A DNA stretch of 12,951 nt, from the NCBI RefSeq assembly GCF_003474435.1, contig NZ_QRNF01000063.1, forward strand, positions 1 to 12,951, in the 5' to 3' direction. A program made the translations under genes and the position numbers. Below, in pieces: positions 1-7,553 of the stretch (the first letter of the stretch is position 1; each line of letters begins with the position of its first letter). This DNA is from Ruminococcus sp. AF46-10NS (GTDB lineage: Bacteria; Bacillota; Clostridia; Lachnospirales; Lachnospiraceae). The notes beneath the pieces are model-generated. The model was not told where the DNA came from and did no database searches. It saw only the letters and a list, made by a program, of their open reading frames with translations.

Positions 1-94
1 ATACTTTGATGAGGTGAATGAAGTACCAGTAGTCTACCATTGGAAATATAAAATGGATAACTTTGGAAAGGAAGACATTGGTCTAGCTAATTAA
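1..94 (+). CDS. 3' end of an unidentified plus-strand gene (partial)
   Basis: Reading from base 2, thirty open codons run to a TAA at 92-94. The residues end in ...KEDIGLAN and are rich in acidic and aromatic residues (YFDEVNEVPVVYHWKYK). Codon choice looks like ordinary coding sequence. The gene converges on the permease that ends at 128, with a 33-bp gap in which I see no convincing terminator hairpin. The family cannot be named from thirty residues. The opposite strand has no better reading here: past its own TAG, the permease frame meets further stops. Confidence 0.45.
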   Translation, partial: YFDEVNEVPVVYHWKYKMDNFGKEDIGLAN

Positions 95-127
95 TTTACT
101 GTCTACTAGTTCATTACATATTACTTG

Positions 128-2572
128 CTATCCCTCATACCTTATTCTTTCTACCAGCGTTTCCTTTTTCAGATTACTGCTTAAAACGCAGGAAAGTACA
201 ATCTGCAACAGACCGACCAAAAAAATCATAATAAAAATTGGTACGATTGGAACATGATAGATATTCATTCCAAATATTCCATTATGTTTTGCATAGGAAA
301 AAAGTGCATAGCCGAGCGGCAGACCAATGATCAAAGCTACGCATATGGTACCAACCGTAAACATCATTCCCTGTAACTGCAGACATAAATTTAATTGTTT
401 ATTTGTCATACCCACAGCCTGTAATACACCATATTCCTGCTTTTTTGTCGTAATATTCATGATTATGGTGTTTGCCATATTCATAAAACCGATGAGTCCT
501 ACAACCGCCATAAACAGATAACAGCCAAGCTTCATCATGCGAGCTGTGAATTCTGCAGATTGTAACTGTGCATGATAGGTATCCATTTTTATATGCGAAG
601 TATTAGAAATCAAAGTATTCAGACTCTGTTCCACAGATGCAACATCTTTTTTATCACAGTCCACCCACAGATAGCCATAGGCTGTTCCCCTCGGATTCAT
701 GGAACGGTATACACCTTCCGGAATGACAAGATAAGTGTCCGCGCTTACAAAGGATCCTGCAATCTTTCCCTGATAAGTATAGGTTTCACTTCCATTCTCA
801 AAGTCAAATGCAATGGATTCACCCGGAGCATATCCATCTTGTTCCATCCACGTTGACCAGCCAAAGAAAATATCTCCATTCTTTACCGCCTGATCATAGT
901 CCATAGAGCCAATATCCCCTTCTTGGTGCATAAAATCAAAATCATTTTTACTCACAATATCAGCCGGAAATCTTGTTCCGTTCAGATTTACAGAGACAAT
1001 CTCTCTCGTCATGACATCTGTCACTCCTGGAATGCTTTTGATTTCTTCAATCATTGAATCATTCAATGGATTATCCGTCAGAATCGTATCCAGATTATTC
1101 TCCGGATATCTTTCATCGTACTCAGCAGAATAGTCAAGCTGCAGTTCAAATTGTCCATGATTAACGGAAAGACGTGCTTCATGCTCCGTATCAATATTTC
1201 CTACATAATTAGAGATAATCACAAACAATGCGCAGGAAAGCCCCAGTGTGAGGATGGTACCAATGGTTCTTTTTGGATTACCCGTTATATTTGCCATTGC
1301 CATAGAAAACACGGTGACATTTTTTCTGCCATTTCGTTTTCCTTTTTTGTGTGTTTCTGCATTTTCTAAATACCGTGTTGCTTCGATAGGTGAAATCCGT
1401 GAAACAATTTTCATTGGTTTACGCAGCGCCAAAGCAACGGTAAAAAATGACACGAAAATACATAGAAGCATAACAGGCAGGGAAAACAGTGGCATCTGCT
1501 GATTTTGGACTCCCATAGAGCCAGTTCCGGTTGATACAAGGTTTCCCTGTTCTACCAGCCAGTTAAAACCGCATTTTGCAATCAGAAAACCAAGAAGCAA
1601 TCCAACTGGTATTGAAGAAATTGTCAAAAACATACCCTCTCTGAAGATCAGTTGTTTCATCTGCTTTTTTGTCGCTCCCAGAGCCTTGATTTTTCCATAC
1701 TCCTGTATCTTGTTGGCAATACCGACCTGAAAAATATTATAAATGACCACAACAGAGAAAAGTACAATTGCAAGAATCAAAACCCCGCATACCGCAATCG
1801 TTTCATAACTCGGCTGCAAGACCCATTGCAAATAGAGATCATTGACTATAACGTTTTTTTCTTCGATCCCACAAGCTGCTGCAATCTGCTTTATAACCGA
1901 ATCAATATTATTCATAGATACATTTGCAGAATCATTTAAAGTAAAATAAAGATTATACTGTCTGTCATTCTCTGCGACATGCTCATCATAAAACTCCTGT
2001 GACCCGAAAGCAACATAAGATGCCTCGATGGTATACTCATCCCGATCATATAGGATTCCGCTGACAACAAATTCTTCCGGCTTATATTCTGACTGCATCC
2101 CTGCGCGGTAATCCAGCGTAACCGTATTTCCGATCTTTACATCACCATACCCCATTGCACGAAAAAATGCTCTTCCTGCGGCAATTTCCTGCATTTTTTC
2201 CGGATACTTTCCTTCCTTCAACTCATATTCTTTATTATAAGGAAGCATTTTTCTTGCAGTCTCATCCATGCAGACAAACCCGCCTTTTTCATTGCCTTTT
2301 ATGATACCTTCGGTGCACATAGTGCCTGTAGCATCTATTTCCGCACGGCGGTTTACTTCTTTTAACTGCGATCCGTCTGCGGAAACAAACAGACCATAAT
2401 TGCTTCCATATGATCCTGCCGCCTGACTTTTCTGTAAATGAATTACCCCATTTCCCACAGTACTGATGATAACAAGCAGCATCGTGGTCAGACAGATTGC
2501 CATCATGATCAGTATACTTCTTGTCCTGTTCCTTTTGTCATTGCTATATGCAATCCTGCTTATTGTCTTCAT
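128..2572 (-). CDS. ABC transporter permease, FtsX/MacB type, 814 aa
   Basis: This is the membrane subunit of an ABC exporter and pairs with the ATPase directly upstream. The ATG lies in an ATGA overlap with the ATPase stop, so the two genes are translationally coupled. Predicted membrane segments are one near residues 18-40, three between about 255 and 385, one near 435-455, and three between about 685 and 805. Two large loops of roughly 210-230 residues are presumed extracellular. Each half carries an FtsX signature: NKIQEYGKIKALGATKKQMK, and in the second half KKQEYGVLQAVGMTNKQL. The duplicated FtsX, eight-segment layout resembles MacB/LolC-like exporters of Gram-positives more than the ten-segment single-loop BceB. 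A role in removing peptide antibiotics or handling envelope stress is inferred from the adjacent two-component system. The gene is intact and ends in TAG, followed by further stops. Confidence 0.9.
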   Translation of the reverse strand: MKTISRIAYSNDKRNRTRSILIMMAICLTTMLLVIISTVGNGVIHLQKSQAAGSYGSNYGLFVSADGSQLKEVNRRAEIDATGTMCTEGIIKGNEKGGFVCMDETARKMLPYNKEYELKEGKYPEKMQEIAAGRAFFRAMGYGDVKIGNTVTLDYRAGMQSEYKPEEFVVSGILYDRDEYTIEASYVAFGSQEFYDEHVAENDRQYNLYFTLNDSANVSMNNIDSVIKQIAAACGIEEKNVIVNDLYLQWVLQPSYETIAVCGVLILAIVLFSVVVIYNIFQVGIANKIQEYGKIKALGATKKQMKQLIFREGMFLTISSIPVGLLLGFLIAKCGFNWLVEQGNLVSTGTGSMGVQNQQMPLFSLPVMLLCIFVSFFTVALALRKPMKIVSRISPIEATRYLENAETHKKGKRNGRKNVTVFSMAMANITGNPKRTIGTILTLGLSCALFVIISNYVGNIDTEHEARLSVNHGQFELQLDYSAEYDERYPENNLDTILTDNPLNDSMIEEIKSIPGVTDVMTREIVSVNLNGTRFPADIVSKNDFDFMHQEGDIGSMDYDQAVKNGDIFFGWSTWMEQDGYAPGESIAFDFENGSETYTYQGKIAGSFVSADTYLVIPEGVYRSMNPRGTAYGYLWVDCDKKDVASVEQSLNTLISNTSHIKMDTYHAQLQSAEFTARMMKLGCYLFMAVVGLIGFMNMANTIIMNITTKKQEYGVLQAVGMTNKQLNLCLQLQGMMFTVGTICVALIIGLPLGYALFSYAKHNGIFGMNIYHVPIVPIFIMIFLVGLLQIVLSCVLSSNLKKETLVERIRYEG

Positions 2573-3243
2573 CTGAAATCCACCACCTGTCCGTCCTCAA
2601 TCACCAGAATACGGTCAGCGACCTGTGCAATTTCGTCATCATGGGTAATCATTACAATTGTCTGTCCATATTTTTTTGCTGTCATCTTAAGCAGAGCGAT
2701 TACCTCATCACTGGTCTTAGAATCAAGATTTCCTGTCGGCTCATCTGCAAATATAATTTCCGGACGATTCACCAGTGCTCTTGCAATTGCTACTCTCTGC
2801 TGCTGTCCTCCGGATAACTGATTTGGCAGATTATAAATCCGGTTTTCAATCCCCAGAGTTGCAATAATATCATTTACATACGCTTCATCCACTTTTCTTC
2901 CATCCAGCCCCAGTGGCAGTACAATATTTTCCCAGACATTAACAGATGAAACCAGATTAAATGCCTGAAAAACAAATCCGATTTTTCTTCTGCGGAAAAC
3001 AGCAAGGGCATCTTCCTTCATCCTGTATAAATCTTTCCCTGCTAAAGTAACACTGCCTTTTGTCGGGGTGTCTAGCCCTCCAAGCATATGAAGTAATGTA
3101 CTTTTACCGGAACCTGACTTTCCAACAATTGCGACAAATTCTCCCTGCTCAATCTGAATGTCCACCTGATTGACCGCTTTGACCTGATTCTCACCTGCGC
3201 CATAAAACTTACAAAGCTGCTTGGTTTCTAATATCACACTCAT
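2569..3243 (-). CDS. ABC transporter ATP-binding protein, 224 aa
   Basis: This is the cytoplasmic ATPase that powers the FtsX permease. All motifs are present: Walker A GKSGSGKS at residues 41-48, Q-loop around Q93, signature LSGGQ at 143-147, Walker B IIFADEP at 163-169, and the H-loop His at 201. This is the compact MacB/LolD-like subfamily (about 220-250 aa). The ATG at 3243 is chosen because a strong AAAGGAGG lies six bases upstream and the family N-terminus begins here (MSVILETKQLCKFYG). An in-frame ATG 75 bp further upstream lacks a good ribosome binding site and would add a basic, non-homologous stretch. The stop overlaps the permease start by four bases. Confidence 0.95.
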   Translation of the reverse strand: MSVILETKQLCKFYGAGENQVKAVNQVDIQIEQGEFVAIVGKSGSGKSTLLHMLGGLDTPTKGSVTLAGKDLYRMKEDALAVFRRRKIGFVFQAFNLVSSVNVWENIVLPLGLDGRKVDEAYVNDIIATLGIENRIYNLPNQLSGGQQQRVAIARALVNRPEIIFADEPTGNLDSKTSDEVIALLKMTAKKYGQTIVMITHDDEIAQVADRILVIEDGQVVDFR

Positions 3244-3336
3244 GTGTTGCCTCCTTTTCAATTCTGTAAAGCGTACCTTTTCAGCACGCTTTCCTTGCCT
3301 GTTTATATATTTGGTCATTTTTCAACCTACATCCAA
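3244..3336 (-). promoter_or_regulatory. 5' leader of the ABC operon with a short hairpin
   Basis: The transcript from the promoter at 3337 would carry about 85-90 untranslated bases. They contain a perfect 7-bp stem, AAAGCGT paired with ACGCTTT, around an 11-base loop, followed by the AAAGGAGG that serves the ATPase. No U-run follows the stem, so it is not an intrinsic terminator. It may affect mRNA stability or be incidental. Confidence 0.3.
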
Positions 3337-3369
3337 ATTGTATCAGGACAATCTTTCATTTCACTTTCA
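3337..3369 (-). promoter_or_regulatory. Candidate promoter and response-regulator site for the ABC operon
   Basis: Reading the minus strand, TGATACAAT at 3345-3337 is an extended -10 element (TG-N-TACAAT). There is no good -35 hexamer. Instead TGAAAG occurs twice, 11 bp apart (3364-3369 and 3353-3358), with a third TGAAA between, ending about 10 bp before the TG. Two direct half-sites one helical turn apart at the -35 position are the classical arrangement for OmpR-family activators, so this is a plausible target of the regulator encoded upstream. The promoter assignment is inferred from position and sequence only. Confidence 0.45.
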
Positions 3370-3411
3370 AAAAGCGAGCAGAAATCTTACAGAATTGTAA
3401 GATTTCTGCTC
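3369..3411 (-). terminator. Rho-independent terminator after the sensor kinase
   Basis: A perfect 16-bp stem (3376-3391 with 3396-3411, GAGCAGAAATCTTACA arm) closes a 4-base loop. On the minus strand it is followed by GC and then five T. It begins ten bases after the kinase stop codon, so it ends the two-component transcript and separates it from the ABC operon promoter immediately downstream. The flank on the plus strand has only a weak T-run. Confidence 0.85.
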
Positions 3412-3420
3412 ACTTAAAAT

Positions 3421-4666
3421 TTAACCAACATATGGTAATTGAATCACAAACGTGCTTCCTTTTTTCTTTTTGCCGGAGGTTACCGTAATCGTACCTGCGT
3501 GTTTTTCGATAATTTCTCTCGATAGAAAAAGTCCGATTCCTGTACCACTCTTTTCCATGACCTCCTTGGAACTTCCTCTGTAAAATCGTTGAAAAATTTT
3601 GTGATACTCATTCTGCGGAATACCAATTCCCTGATCCTCAATTTCCATTCTTACAAGATCGTTTCTTTTTTGTAACCGGATAAATATTTTTGAACCACAA
3701 GGACTGTACTTGACCGCATTATCCAGAACGTTGATCACAGCTTCACCAAGCCACCTTTTATCCTGCATAATCGTGCATGTTTCCAGCTCTTTTTCATAGT
3801 CAAAAACGAATTCAATTTCTTTCTCATCCGCTTTAGGATAAGTGCGGTTCACAGCAGATATGACAGTATCCATAAGCGGAAGTTTTTTCTTATTAATCTG
3901 AATCAGTCCAGTTTCCATCTTGGATATTTCAAGAAGCGACTGCAATAATGTCTCCAGTCCATCCAGAGCACTCCGACAACGGATACGAAACTCCTCCTGT
4001 TCTGTGGCACTTAAGTCATTCTGCATCAGCACACTAAAACATGTATCCAAAGCTGCAACCGGTGTCTTTAACTGGTGAGAAATATCAGAAACCATTTCTT
4101 TCGTGTTCTCCTTTTCTGCCCTTGCTTCTTCCTTTATCAACTGAATATGATGTCCGATTGCTTCAAGCTGGTCATTCAATTTTTCCAGTTCTGCATGATT
4201 TTCCGTTTTCAGTAAATCATCAAATTTATTTTCACGGAATCTGATCAGAATTTCTTCCAACTGGTCTAAAATTTTCTGATGACACGCATCTTCTTTTTTC
4301 TTCCAATAAAGTAAAAAAAGTCAAAAGAAGCACGCATATCACAGTGCTTACAGCACCGGTCACCATAACCTGATGCCGGAATTGCGAATAAAATGCATTC
4401 CCTTTATTCCCCCAGTATCCATATTGCTCCAATAATCGCCTTCCCTGTTCGTTAGTTTCAATATCCTTATCCTTAAGCAATTCCGAAACAGCATCCAGCC
4501 CGGAAAATTTTTCCTTTGCAGCAATCTTTGTCATAAGATTCATTTTATATTTATAATCTTCATAAAACACATACGTGGTAAAGCAATTTAATATTGCAAA
4601 CAATAATATGACAGGTAATACCAAGGAGAGCACTACTGTAATCTTCTTGCGATATCTCTTTGTCAC
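3421..4666 (-). pseudogene. Sensor histidine kinase, split by a +1 frameshift
   Basis: This is a membrane histidine kinase that would phosphorylate the adjacent response regulator. The chosen GTG start at 4666 overlaps the regulator stop as GTGA and has GGAGG seven bases upstream. The first frame encodes a membrane segment (about residues 9-33), a roughly 65-residue outer loop and a second segment (about 99-121). It then runs into an A7 tract (plus strand 4313-4319) and ends out of frame at 4232. The other frame resumes with WKKKEDACHQK and carries the H-box SHQLKTPV (His codon near 4075-4077), the N-box INVLDNAVKYSP, and the G-boxes DQGIGIP and GTGIGLFLS. Removing one base from the A7 run joins the frames as a normal 414-residue kinase. 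The shift is in the +1 sense, so a standard -1 slippery site would not repair it. The sizeable outer loop argues against a BceS-type intramembrane sensor. No HAMP domain is evident. Confidence 0.85.
4313..4319. other. A7 tract, site of the kinase frameshift
   Basis: Seven A on the plus strand (seven T in the coding strand, in ACTTTTTTTAC). Six would keep the kinase in frame through TFLLYWKKKED. The extra base may be a homopolymer sequencing error, a real mutation, or a phase-variable tract. Confidence 0.8.
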
Positions 4667-5351
4667 TGCCTTACCTCCTGATTCCATATATACCCAAGAC
4701 CTCTGATATTCTTTATATAGACCGGTGCAGCCGGATTGTCTTCGATTTTCTCACGGAGTCTTCTGATATTGACAGCGATTGTATTTTCATCCACAAAATC
4801 CCCTTCCAGATCAAACACATTTTCCAATATTTGTGTTTTTGAAAGAATCTGTTTCGGATTCTGAAGAAAAAAAGTCAGCATTTTCAACTCCGTTTTTGTC
4901 AGACTGATTTCACGACTCTTTATCAGGACTTTCATTTCTCCTGCGATAAATACGATATCTCCCGAAATCATCTTTCCGGCTTCCGTTTTCTCCTGTCTGC
5001 GGCGGAAATGTGCTTCTATTTTCAAAAGAAGTACCGAAAGACTAAACGGCTTTGTAATATAATCATCTGCCCTGCTTCATATCCCATGACCTGATCCATC
5101 TCCTGATCTAGTGCTGTAAGACAAATAATGTATGTATTATAATTGCATCTCATCCACCTTACAAATTCCAGTCCATTCCCATCCGGAAGATTCACATCAC
5201 AAATGGTAACATCCACATTATTATCACTTGCAATTCTTTTCGCTTTTTTCACTGATTCTGCTGAAAAAACCTCATATCCGGATTTTTTCAGTGAAAATGT
5301 AATTCCACGATTTAAATTTTCATCATCTTCAACCACGAGTATACCTGGCAT
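4663..5351 (-). pseudogene. OmpR/PhoB-family response regulator, split by a -1 frameshift
   Basis: This is a DNA-binding response regulator, partner of the kinase downstream. The receiver domain begins MPGILVVEDDENL, with the acidic pocket E8/D9/D10, phospho-acceptor D52 in TICDVNLPDGNG, and T79. The frame breaks at GYEAG: the written sequence reads GCA GGG CAG, whereas one extra G gives GCA GGG GCA GAT GAT and continues as ADDYITKPFS (switch Lys101) into LLLKIEAHF. The C-terminal half is a winged-helix domain (ISLTKTELKML... IRRLREKIE... IRGLGYIW). Repaired length is 229 residues, normal for the family. The ATG at 5351 has GAGAGGTG eight bases upstream. The gene starts only 20 bp after recombinase 1 and overlaps the kinase start by four bases. 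As written, the 109-residue product would lack the DNA-binding domain. Confidence 0.88.
5070..5072. other. C3 tract, site of the response-regulator frameshift
   Basis: CCC on the plus strand where CCCC would keep the receiver domain in frame through AGADDYITKPF. A single-base loss in a G/C run, either real or a sequencing artefact. Confidence 0.8.
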
Positions 5352-5371
5352 AGCATCTACACCTCTCTTTA
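5352..5371. other. 20-bp junction between recombinase 1 and the response regulator
   Basis: Only 20 bp lie between the recombinase 1 stop and the response-regulator ATG, and they contain the regulator's ribosome binding site (5360-5367). Integrase genes usually lie beside an attachment site, so this is one candidate for the element's end. No promoter for the two-component genes is visible here, so their transcription should come from the recombinase operon or from inside recombinase 1. No direct repeat elsewhere in the window supports it as an att core. Confidence 0.3.
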
Positions 5372-5692
5372 TTAACTATTCATCTTAAAATGCTTCAATG
5401 CCTCCACAATTGCACTCTCTTTATCTTCTGGACACTGCGGTTGCCTGCTATCTTCATTTTTAGGTAAATTATAATTCTTTCCAACCTCAATTCCGCATTT
5501 TCTCTTTACCTGTGAGATATACAGATTGGAAACCTTCATGCCGGCATTATGTTCAGCCACATACTTCTTTATCTCATCATATGTAGCCTTAGTCTCTGCA
5601 GATGTTATATCCATATCATCAAGTTCAATCGTGACATTAATGTAATCATCCGGCTTTTGTTTCAGTTGGGACAAAAGAACAACAGTCTCGAC
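5372..5692 (-). other. RlmD-like motif plus mobile C-terminal domain in recombinase 1
   Basis: The last ~107 residues of recombinase 1 begin with VETVVLLSQLKQKPDDY, which resembles the terminal strand of TrmA/RlmD-family uracil methyltransferases. They continue with ATYDEIKKYV, VSNLYISQVKRKCGIEVG and EKESAIVEALKHF-like segments. From memory, closely similar tails are fused to RlmD/RumA proteins of many Clostridia. Recombinase 2 has a diverged copy of the later part but not the VETVVLLS motif. The tail looks like a small nucleic-acid-binding domain. Its function is unknown to me. Confidence 0.55.
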
Positions 5693-7231
5693 TGTGTTTT
5701 CGTTGAGCAACCGAATTGCTTCGCCTTCAAAACCTTCATAATACACCGGAAATGCCAGATCAATCTGCCTGATGATGCGCCCATCATCCATCTTTTCCGG
5801 GTATAACTCAATTGCATCAATAAACAACTGCATAAACTCCTTTTTTTCAATATCTGACATTTCTGCATACAGTATATCAAACTTTTGCAGGATTTGGTAC
5901 AGTTGTTTTTCACTAATTTGTCTTCCATACGCTGCCTTAATCTTTTCCTCCACATCGGCAATCTCATTCTCAAAACCAGAAATCCTGTCGTAAAGATTAT
6001 CCAGACGGTCCTGCATGTCCTGGAACTTCCTTGCATAATGCTTATCGCCAGCATCCAAAGTATCCAGCATCACAAGCAGTTTATTCTTCGCCCCGACAAC
6101 CTGCTGTAACTGCCCCTTCAGCTGATCCCGTTCCTCTTCCAGATTCGAGACATCCACCTTTTCCTGCAATCTTTCTCCAATATACTCATGAAACCTTTCA
6201 TCAGCAATCATCCCTCTGATGAACCACTCCACCTCTGCATTGATCTCATTCTGATTCAGTGATGGCTTAAAATCACAGAAATGTTCCTCATCAATCTTTC
6301 TCCTGTGCTGACATCTATAATAGAAGTCATCCTTATATTCACCAGATTTCTTATTCTTCCTTCTCCTCACAGTTCCTGCCATTCCAGCACCACACACCGG
6401 ACATTTCAAAAGTCCCGACAAAATATGCTCATGTTCAAGACTATGTGTCTTATTCCACTTAACCCCCGTCCTCTTCCTTTTCTCTCTCGCCGCCTCCCAC
6501 ATCTCTTCATCCACAATCGCCTCATGCAGTCCATCTGCCAGCAGGTAATCATCAGTCTTCACACGCCGGTATTCATCCCTCGTTCCCTTCACCTTCTCCG
6601 TAACATTCTTCCCGTAAGCAATCTTCCCAGTATAAACCGGATTATCCAAAATCTTCATGATCAGTCCTCTGGCAAAATAGTTCAGCTCATACCCCCTGAC
6701 CTTTTTCTTCGTATAACCTCTCTGGTTCAGATAATTACAGATAGCATCTGCCCCCATATCCGTATGCACAAACTTGTCATAAATAATCCGCACAATCTCC
6801 GCTTCTTCCTCATTCACCACCAGAGTGCTGTTCTTTGAATCCAGATCATACCCGAAAGGAGCCTGTCCGCCATTCCATTTTCCCTCTCTGGCCTTCTGCT
6901 TTCTTCCTTCCATTGTCTGGACCAGAATATTCTCCCTTTCAATCTCAGCCACTGCCGACAGCACCGTGATGGTCAGCTTGCCGGAATCCTTAGAAGAATC
7001 AATCCCGTCTTCCACACAGATCAGATTCACTCCATAATCCTGGATAAACTGCAGGGAGTTTAAAACATCTGCTGCATTCCTTCCAAAACGTGACAGCTTA
7101 AACACCAGAATAAATGCCACTCCGTCACGTTCCTCGGACACATCCTGCAGCATCCTCTGAAACTCCGGTCTGCCCGTAATACTCTTTCCGGATTTACCAG
7201 CATCACAATATTCCCTGACCACTTCCATTTC

Positions 7232-7234
7232 CTA
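7232..7234 (-). other. In-frame TAG in recombinase 1
   Basis: The coding strand reads TTC TAG GAA, between EF and EMEVVREY. If the codon was CAG, the site was CCAGG and the change is C to T at the second, Dcm-methylated cytosine. If it was AAG (Lys, as in recombinase 2), it is A to T. Confidence 0.85.
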
Positions 7235-7335
7235 GAACTCCGCAAACTTCATCAGCCTTTCTTTCTGTGCCTCCAGACTGTAGCCGTCCACCTGCATTGT
7301 CGTAGAAACACGGATATAAATATAACATTTCTTTT

Positions 7336-7553
7336 TCACACTGCACTCTCCTTCCTGTACTCCACATCCTCATCCAGCATCCGGAAATGCTTCAAGGCAT
7401 CCAGAATTAACACTTCCTTTTCCACCGGACAGACCGGCACATGATTCTTATTTTTAGCCGGCTTGTTATAAGCCTTTCCCACATCCAGACCATACTTCCG
7501 TTTTACCTGCGCAATATATAAGGAAGAAACATTCATTCCATACTTTCCTTTTA
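7336..7553 (-). pseudogene. Detached C-terminal tail of recombinase 2
   Basis: This frame reads VKGKYGMNVSSLYIAQVKRKYGLDVGKAYN... and ends LKHFRMLDEDVEYRKESAV. It matches the recombinase 1 tail (GMKVSNLYISQVKRKCGIEVGKNYN... EALKHFKM) almost segment by segment. It continues directly from recombinase 2 if one T is restored (CATATG to CATTATG, giving EIRHYVKGK). Read alone, the first ATG at 7536 gives 66 residues, but a separate gene is unlikely because it lacks a clear ribosome binding site. Its TGA overlaps the GTG start of recombinase 1 as GTGA. Confidence 0.8.

Larger units (their letters stand above)
5372..7339 (-). pseudogene. Large serine recombinase 1, with in-frame amber codon at codon 36
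   Basis: Site-specific recombinase for integration or excision of a mobile element. From the GTG at 7339 (AAGGAGA upstream, GTGA overlap with the recombinase 2 tail) the frame reads KKKCYIYIRVST, with catalytic Ser12 in RVST, then YSLEAQ, then TAG at 7232-7234, then EMEVVREYCDAG. The first ATG after the stop is at 7228, so an unsuppressed product lacks the catalytic serine. The rest is open to 655 residues: resolvase core with VFKLSRFGRNAAD, recombinase domain (about 170-300), zinc ribbon CPVC...C...C (about 313-355), a coiled coil (about 398-470), and a C-terminal tail. Residues 550-557, VETVVLLS, are followed by an ATYDEIKKYV...SQVKRKCGIEVG...EALKHF domain. Recombinase 2 has Lys at the amber position; Gln would also fit (CAG to TAG). 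Confidence 0.9.

Noticed and set aside
3244..3318. Upstream ATG extension of the ABC ATPase (25 extra residues)
   Set aside because: It has no good ribosome binding site. The ATG at 3243 has AAAGGAGG at ideal spacing and begins at the family's normal N-terminus.
4300..4330. Programmed -1 ribosomal frameshift in the kinase
   Set aside because: The run fits a slippery heptamer, but -1 slippage leads into the wrong frame. A +1 shift is required.
6281..6838. Long plus-strand open frames opposite the recombinases (also 8286-8972)
   Set aside because: They lie antisense to well-supported domains, have low-complexity His/Leu/Ser/Pro-rich translations and no ribosome binding sites, so they are reading-frame shadows.
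7336..7536. Independent 66-aa gene
   Set aside because: It aligns along its length with the recombinase 1 tail and joins recombinase 2 after restoring one base, so it is a gene fragment.
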